This document shows positions 60,048 through 64,000 of a stretch of 64,000 nt of DNA, piece by piece. How positions within the stretch are numbered: position 1 is the stretch's first letter; each line of letters opens with the position of its first letter. A program made the position numbers and the translations under genes. Below the pieces are notes generated by a model that did no database searches, was not told the DNA's origin, and worked only from the letters and a program-made list of their open reading frames with translations. This DNA comes from Sagittula sp048553715 (GTDB taxonomy: Bacteria > Pseudomonadota > Alphaproteobacteria > Rhodobacterales > Rhodobacteraceae): NCBI RefSeq assembly GCF_048553715.1, contig NZ_JBLZNC010000002.1:434001-498000 (forward strand), written 5' to 3'.

Positions 60048-61019
60048 ATGTTTGACCAAATCAATACCATGATTACCAATGTGCTGGGTCCGGCCGGTCC
60101 TTTGATCCTGGTCGCCGGTCTGGGGATCCTGCTGATCCTGTCGACCATTCCCTTTATCATGAACCAAAAGCCCGATCCTTTGGACAAGCTGAAGGAAGAC
60201 GGCAAATCCAAAATGGACGCGCAGGCGCGCGCTGTTCTGCGCGACAAAAAGCGCAACGAGAAGCTCAACAAATACGCGCAATTCCTCGAGCCTCAGGACG
60301 AAAAAGAACTGTCGGAAATCAAGCTGAAGCTGATTCAGGCCGGTTACCGGTCCAAGGATGCTGTTCAGATCTACTACTTCCTGCAGTTTGCGCTGGGTCT
60401 TAGCCTGCTGGCCGCCGGTGTGACCTACTATCTTTTGTTCATCGACCCCGAAACAGCGACGATGAACACCAAACTGATGTATATTCTCGGCCCCGGCGTC
60501 GTGGGCTACATGGGGCCGAAATACTGGGTCAACAAACGTATGGCCGCGCGCCAGGAGCAAATCCAGAACGGGTTTCCGGACGCGCTTGATATGATGCTGG
60601 TTTGCGTCGAGGCAGGCCAGTCCATGGAACAGGCAATCCTGCGTGTGGCCAAGGAAATCCGCGCGTCCTACGTGGCCTTGGCCGAAGAGTTCGAGATCAT
60701 CAGCCACGAGATGAAGGCCGGTAAGGACCGCACACAGGTGCTCAACGACATGGGCGAGCGTTGCGGCTCTCAGGATGTGTCCAGCTTTGTGACCATGCTT
60801 AATCAGGCGCAGACCTTCGGTACCTCGATCTCGGATGCGTTGCGGGTCTACGCCTCTGAAATGCGGGACAAACGCGTGATGCGCGCCGAAGAGGCGGCCA
60901 ACAAACTGCCCACCAAGATGACGCTGACCACGATGATGCTGACCGTACCGCCGCTGCTGATCATCCTCGTCGGACCATCGGCGGTGGGCATCGCCAACAT
61001 GGGTGCCATCACTCAGTAA
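60048..61019 (+). CDS. tadC: Tad inner-membrane platform protein TadC
   Basis: A 323-residue GspF-like protein, paralogue of TadB. An N-terminal TM (PAGPLILVAGLGILLILSTIPFIM), a Lys/Asp-rich loop, a TM pair (YYFLQFALGLSLLAAGVTYYLLFI), then FPDALDMMLVCVEAGQSMEQAILRVAKEI and GSQDVSSFVTMLNQAQTFGTSISDALRVYASEMRDKRVMRAEEAANKLPTKM, and a last TM. AAGGA precedes ATG 60048, 17 bases after tadB. A strong terminator follows, so cpaE-cpaF-tadB-tadC is one unit. Confidence 0.94.
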   Translation: MFDQINTMITNVLGPAGPLILVAGLGILLILSTIPFIMNQKPDPLDKLKEDGKSKMDAQARAVLRDKKRNEKLNKYAQFLEPQDEKELSEIKLKLIQAGYRSKDAVQIYYFLQFALGLSLLAAGVTYYLLFIDPETATMNTKLMYILGPGVVGYMGPKYWVNKRMAARQEQIQNGFPDALDMMLVCVEAGQSMEQAILRVAKEIRASYVALAEEFEIISHEMKAGKDRTQVLNDMGERCGSQDVSSFVTMLNQAQTFGTSISDALRVYASEMRDKRVMRAEEAANKLPTKMTLTTMMLTVPPLLIILVGPSAVGIANMGAITQ

Positions 61020-61038
61020 GCATTTGCCACGTTTCATG

Positions 61039-61071
61039 AAAAGGCGTGCCCCCGCGGGCGCGCCTTTTTTT
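61039..61071 (+). terminator. Strong intrinsic terminator after tadC
   Basis: AAAAGGCGTGCCC (61039-61051) pairs with GGGCGCGCCTTTT (61056-61068), 13 bp with one T-G pair, followed by a T-run reaching 61071. Confidence 0.9.
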
Positions 61072-61161
61072 CTTGCAGGTCCCTGCCTCACAGTCTGGTG
61101 CATTGTCACGCCCGCTGTTTTGCGGCACCATAGGCTTGAGCAGTCAAACAACGGCACTGAA

Positions 61162-61749
61162 ATGCCCCGACCCACGCATGACATTCGACGGACAGGTCCG
61201 GCGCTTTTTGCGCTGTGCCTTGTGCTGGCCTGCGCCGGCTGCGCCAAGGATCGCGATGCGCTGCCTGACAGCCCCTTTGCCCCGACGATTGACCCCGATG
61301 GCGACGCCGTGGACGGCTTGATCGTTGGCCACCGGCTGATGCAGGCGGGGGAAAATCACATGGCGCTGGAGGCCTTTACCCGCGCTGCCGCAGAGCGCGG
61401 CCTGACCGCCGAAGTGCTTGTCGCATTGGGCTCGGCCAATCTGGCGCTGGGCCGCATGAACCAGTCAGAAAAGCTTTTGCGCCGCGCGATCGAAGTTGAC
61501 CCCGCTTGGCCTGAGGCGTGGAACAACCTTGGTGTTGTCCTGATCGAGCGCGACAAGCTGGGCGAAGCGGCACAGGTGTTTGAACGCGCCTATGCGCTGG
61601 ACAATGGCGAAAGTGACGCAATTCGCGACAATCTGCGCTTGGCGCTCGCAAAACTTGAAAATAAACACTATGGTGATGAAAGCACCGAGGCTTTCAAACT
61701 GGTTCGGCATGGCAACAGCCAATATCAGATCCGCCGCAACGACGTTTGA
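61162..61749 (+). CDS. tadD: TPR lipoprotein TadD-like, copy 1
   Basis: A 195-residue lipoprotein (lipobox VLACAGC). At least two TPR units are seen (LIVGHRLMQAGENHMALEAFTRAAAERG, then VALGSANLALGRMNQSEKLLRRAIEVDPAWPEAWNNLGVVLIERDKLGEAAQVFERAYAL). TadD is thought to act as a pilotin for the secretin. ATG 61162 has only a weak ribosome-binding site, and the gene follows a terminator, so its promoter should lie in 61075-61160. Confidence 0.87.
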   Translation: MPRPTHDIRRTGPALFALCLVLACAGCAKDRDALPDSPFAPTIDPDGDAVDGLIVGHRLMQAGENHMALEAFTRAAAERGLTAEVLVALGSANLALGRMNQSEKLLRRAIEVDPAWPEAWNNLGVVLIERDKLGEAAQVFERAYALDNGESDAIRDNLRLALAKLENKHYGDESTEAFKLVRHGNSQYQIRRNDV

Positions 61750-61858
61750 CCGACGGTTCGCCCCCAAACGGGCGCAACAATACACCGCGCAAAGCGGACA
61801 TAAGCATAACCGTCGCAAAGACGGGACAGAGGCAGAGCAGTAAGAGGACGCAGGCACC

Positions 61859-62713
61859 ATGCGCCATACTATCGTTGTTCCTATGTGCGTGGTCGCCATG
61901 GCCGCGCTGACGGCGTGCGAAAAAACCATCGACAAGGCCGAAGTCGATAGGGCGTTTCAGGGCGTGAATGTCATTGATGAAAGCAACCTCAACGAGGTGA
62001 TGCTCTCTGTCGGCGATCCGAACGAAGCGGTCAGCTACTTCCAACGCAGCGCCGCTGCCTCGCCCGAGCGGATTGATCTGCAACGCGGGCTGGCGCAGTC
62101 ACTGGTGCGCGCCAAACGCATCCCCGAGGCTGTGGCGGCCTGGACCAAGGTCACCAACCACAAAGAGGCCACCAATGCCGATCAGGTGGAACTGGCCGAT
62201 GCGCTGATCCGCAGCAACGATTGGGCGCGCGCGGAAACCGTTCTGCACGCGGTGCCCCCGACGCATGAGACCTACAAACGCTACCGGCTGGAGGCGATGC
62301 TGGCCGACAGCAAGCAGGACTGGAAGAAAGCGGACAGCTTTTACGAGGTCGCCATGGGGCTGACCACACAGCCCGCATCGGTGATGAACAACTGGGGCTA
62401 TTCCAAACTGACGCGGGGCGAATTCAACGAGGCCGAGCGCCTGTTCACCCAAGCGATCCGCGCCGATGACAGCCTGTTCACCGCCAAGAACAACATGGTT
62501 CTCGCCCGTGGGGCGCAGGGAAACTACACTCTGCCCGTCATGCCCATGAGCCAGACAGAACGCGCAGAGCTTTTGTACACCATGGGCCTGTCTGCGGTGA
62601 AACGTGGGGATGTGCAGATTGGCAAAGGTCTGCTGCGCGAAGCAGTGGAAACCCACCCGCAGCATTTCGACACCGCCGCGCGCGCGCTGACCGCGCTCGA
62701 AGACGGGTCGTAA
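61859..62713 (+). CDS. tadD: TPR lipoprotein TadD-like, copy 2
   Basis: A 284-residue lipoprotein (lipobox ALTAC). TPR units cover most of the protein (AVSYFQRSAAASPERIDLQRGLAQSLVRAKRIPEAVAAWTKV, YRLEAMLADSKQDWKKADSFYEVAMGLTTQPASVMNNWGYSKLTRGEFNEAERLFTQAIRADDSL, LYTMGLSAVKRGDVQIGKGLLREAVETHP). It differs in sequence from copy 1. A pair of unrelated TadD-type lipoproteins is common in Rhodobacteraceae Tad loci. It is followed eight bases later by cpaA. Confidence 0.87.
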   Translation: MRHTIVVPMCVVAMAALTACEKTIDKAEVDRAFQGVNVIDESNLNEVMLSVGDPNEAVSYFQRSAAASPERIDLQRGLAQSLVRAKRIPEAVAAWTKVTNHKEATNADQVELADALIRSNDWARAETVLHAVPPTHETYKRYRLEAMLADSKQDWKKADSFYEVAMGLTTQPASVMNNWGYSKLTRGEFNEAERLFTQAIRADDSLFTAKNNMVLARGAQGNYTLPVMPMSQTERAELLYTMGLSAVKRGDVQIGKGLLREAVETHPQHFDTAARALTALEDGS

Positions 62714-62720
62714 GCCTGTG

Positions 62721-63224
62721 ATGTCGATCACCATTCAATCGGCGGCGTGGTTCCTCCCCTTCGCTTTGCCGATATGCGTCTACATCATGTTCACCGACAT
62801 GAAACAGATGCGCATTCCGAACCACGCGGTGATCGCGCTGTTTGGCGTTTTTGTCATCGTCGGGCTGATCGCGTTGCCCTTGCAGGACTATCTGTGGCGC
62901 TACGCGCATTTCATCGTGGCCTTGGTCGCCGGTATGGCGCTGACAGCCGCGCGCGCAATGGGGGCCGGTGATGCCAAATGGATCGCCGCCATGGCCCCTT
63001 TTGTGCATCTTGGCGATCTGAGCTTTGTGATGATCCTTTTTGCAGTCACCTTGCTGGCGGCATTTATCGGACATCGTCTGGCCAAACTGTCGCCGCTGCG
63101 CCGTCTGGCCCCGGACTGGGTCAGCTGGCAGGCAGGCAAGAAGTTCCCCATGGGCCTTGCCCTTGGCCCGGCTCTGGCGATCTACCTAGCGCTCGGCATG
63201 TTCTACGGCCAGCCTGCGCCGTAA
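62721..63224 (+). CDS. cpaA: Prepilin peptidase CpaA/TadV
   Basis: A 167-residue aspartic membrane protease. The first catalytic Asp is in MFTDMKQMRIPNH, the second in the GxGD motif RAMGAGDAKWIAAM. Four to five hydrophobic segments are visible, the first WFLPFALPICVYIMFT. It lacks the N-methylation domain of PilD, as usual for Flp-processing peptidases. It cleaves the leader of the three Flp-type pilins. ATG 62721 was preferred to the adjacent GTG. Confidence 0.93.
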   Translation: MSITIQSAAWFLPFALPICVYIMFTDMKQMRIPNHAVIALFGVFVIVGLIALPLQDYLWRYAHFIVALVAGMALTAARAMGAGDAKWIAAMAPFVHLGDLSFVMILFAVTLLAAFIGHRLAKLSPLRRLAPDWVSWQAGKKFPMGLALGPALAIYLALGMFYGQPAP

Positions 63225-63309
63225 GGCCCGCCAAACTCCCTGCTCCCGCCCTGATCGTGCCACAATGCTCGGTCATTCTGGCAACAAATCCACGGGCAGG
63301 ACATTATCG

Positions 63310-64000
63310 ATGAATATGGAGACCGGGGCCGTGCTGGCCCCTCCCGCACCCAAACGGATCGAGGACATGGGCCTGTCCCCTGTCATGATGCGTGACATCA
63401 TCCTCAAGACACTGTTTCGCAAGAACACCAACAAGGTGACCGACCTCGCCCGCGCGGTCTGTCTGCCCCTGCCCGTGTGCCAAGAGATCATCGACATGGC
63501 GCGGGGTCAGGGCCTGATGGAGGCGATGGGCACCTTGGGGGCCGCAGGCGAGGTATCGTCGGAAATGCCTTACCAGCTCACTGACACCGGTAAGGCACGG
63601 GCGCTGGATGCGCTCGCGCAATCCGAATACTTTGGCCCCATGCCTGTCCCGCTGGAAGATTATCGCGCGCAGGTGGCGCGCCAGTCCATCCGCAACATTC
63701 AGATCACCCGCGATCAGCTGACCGGCGCGATGGGACATCTGATCCTGCCGGATGATCTGATCTCGAACCTCGGTCCTGCGGTCAGCTCGGGTCGGTCGAT
63801 CCTGATGTACGGCCCGCCGGGAAACGGGAAATCCTCGATCTCGAACGGGATTCGGGACGCGATGGGGGATGAGATCTATGTCCCGCGCGCGCTGGAATAT
63901 GCAGGCCAGATCATATCGATGTACGACCCAATCGTGCACACCTTGTCCGACAAGGATGCCCAAGACACCAGCGCCCTGCGCCAAAGGGCGCGTTTTGACC
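63310..64000 (+). CDS. AAA-family ATPase next to the Tad locus (partial)
   Basis: The first 230 codons; the gene runs off the right edge. The N-terminal part (about residues 20-110, with LSPVMMRDIILKTLFRKNTNKVTDLARAVCLPLPVCQEIID) looks like a winged-helix-type domain, then a helical linker, and the AAA core begins at LGPAVSSGRSILMYGPPGNGKSS (Walker A at residues 168-176). I recognise the arrangement from ATPases found next to Tad clusters in related bacteria, but the function is not established. It could regulate or assemble the pilus system. It begins 85 bp after cpaA on the same strand. Confidence 0.7.
   Translation, partial: MNMETGAVLAPPAPKRIEDMGLSPVMMRDIILKTLFRKNTNKVTDLARAVCLPLPVCQEIIDMARGQGLMEAMGTLGAAGEVSSEMPYQLTDTGKARALDALAQSEYFGPMPVPLEDYRAQVARQSIRNIQITRDQLTGAMGHLILPDDLISNLGPAVSSGRSILMYGPPGNGKSSISNGIRDAMGDEIYVPRALEYAGQIISMYDPIVHTLSDKDAQDTSALRQRARFD

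Noticed and set aside
1..64000. tRNA, rRNA, CRISPR, insertion sequence or prophage
   Set aside because: I saw no cloverleaf-type sequence with a TTCGAATC-like arm, no array of equally spaced repeats, and no transposase, integrase or phage structural gene.

Overview
The window reads as a chromosomal segment of a GC-rich alphaproteobacterium of the Roseobacter group (Rhodobacteraceae). The basis is gene content and order: ctaC-ctaB-coxF-like-ctaG-ctaE-surf1-thrC-M16 peptidase; a phaZ / phaC-phaP block; a DUF1178 and a DUF2927 protein; an EI-Ntr; and a Flp/Tad pilus cluster with an OmpA-type lipoprotein. I found no tRNA, rRNA, insertion sequence, prophage or CRISPR array. Most genes are ordinary core or flexible metabolism. 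The unusual signals are local.

Layout. 1-3261 (minus strand): start of a polyol ABC-transporter binding protein, its LacI-type regulator, and a ThDP-dependent acetolactate-synthase-like enzyme. 3402-8074: a translationally coupled YhaO/YhaN (SbcD/SbcC-like) nuclease-ATPase pair. 8382-10823: a secreted M10 metalloprotease whose C-terminus is built from 49-residue tandem repeats. 10893-14630 (minus): aspartate kinase, an SDR, a DUF1178 protein and a Kdo-transferase-like protein. 14839-17079: PtsP (EI-Ntr). 17412-24345: EcsC-like protein, GNAT, flavin reductase, SulP and TSUP anion transporters, MTA phosphorylase, DUF2927 protein and LysE exporter.

24376-25363: a compact regulatory locus. It holds a 57-codon ribbon-helix-helix gene facing a 38-codon micro-ORF across a 22-bp palindrome; the micro-ORF ends at an intrinsic terminator placed just before apt. 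25432-29226: PHA depolymerase, PHA synthase and phasin, with PhaR-type CTGC-N3-GCAG dyads ahead of phasin. 29418-34461 (minus): an MscS-type channel, 3-oxoacid CoA-transferase (which can consume the acetoacetate released by PHA turnover), a Cu/Zn SOD with one apparent zinc-ligand change, and an L,D-transpeptidase. 34614-40554: topoisomerase I, a small secreted protein, DprA and TldD. 40773-48354: cytochrome aa3 oxidase subunits II and III with their assembly factors, then thrC, an M16 peptidase and a GNAT. Subunit I is not here. 48478-51605: a periplasmic MBL-fold protein, an FAD-linked oxidase and a lytic transglycosylase.

51954-63224: the Tad pilus locus. Order: two Flp pilins that are perfect copies over 207 bp, a third divergent pilin, cpaB, cpaC, an OmpA lipoprotein, cpaE, cpaF, tadB, tadC, two TPR lipoproteins (tadD-like) and the prepilin peptidase cpaA. 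Terminators after the third pilin, cpaB, ompA and tadC divide it into several transcription units. The window ends inside an AAA ATPase gene. Positions of promoters and operators are inferred from pattern only; start sites were chosen by ribosome-binding site and family N-terminus.
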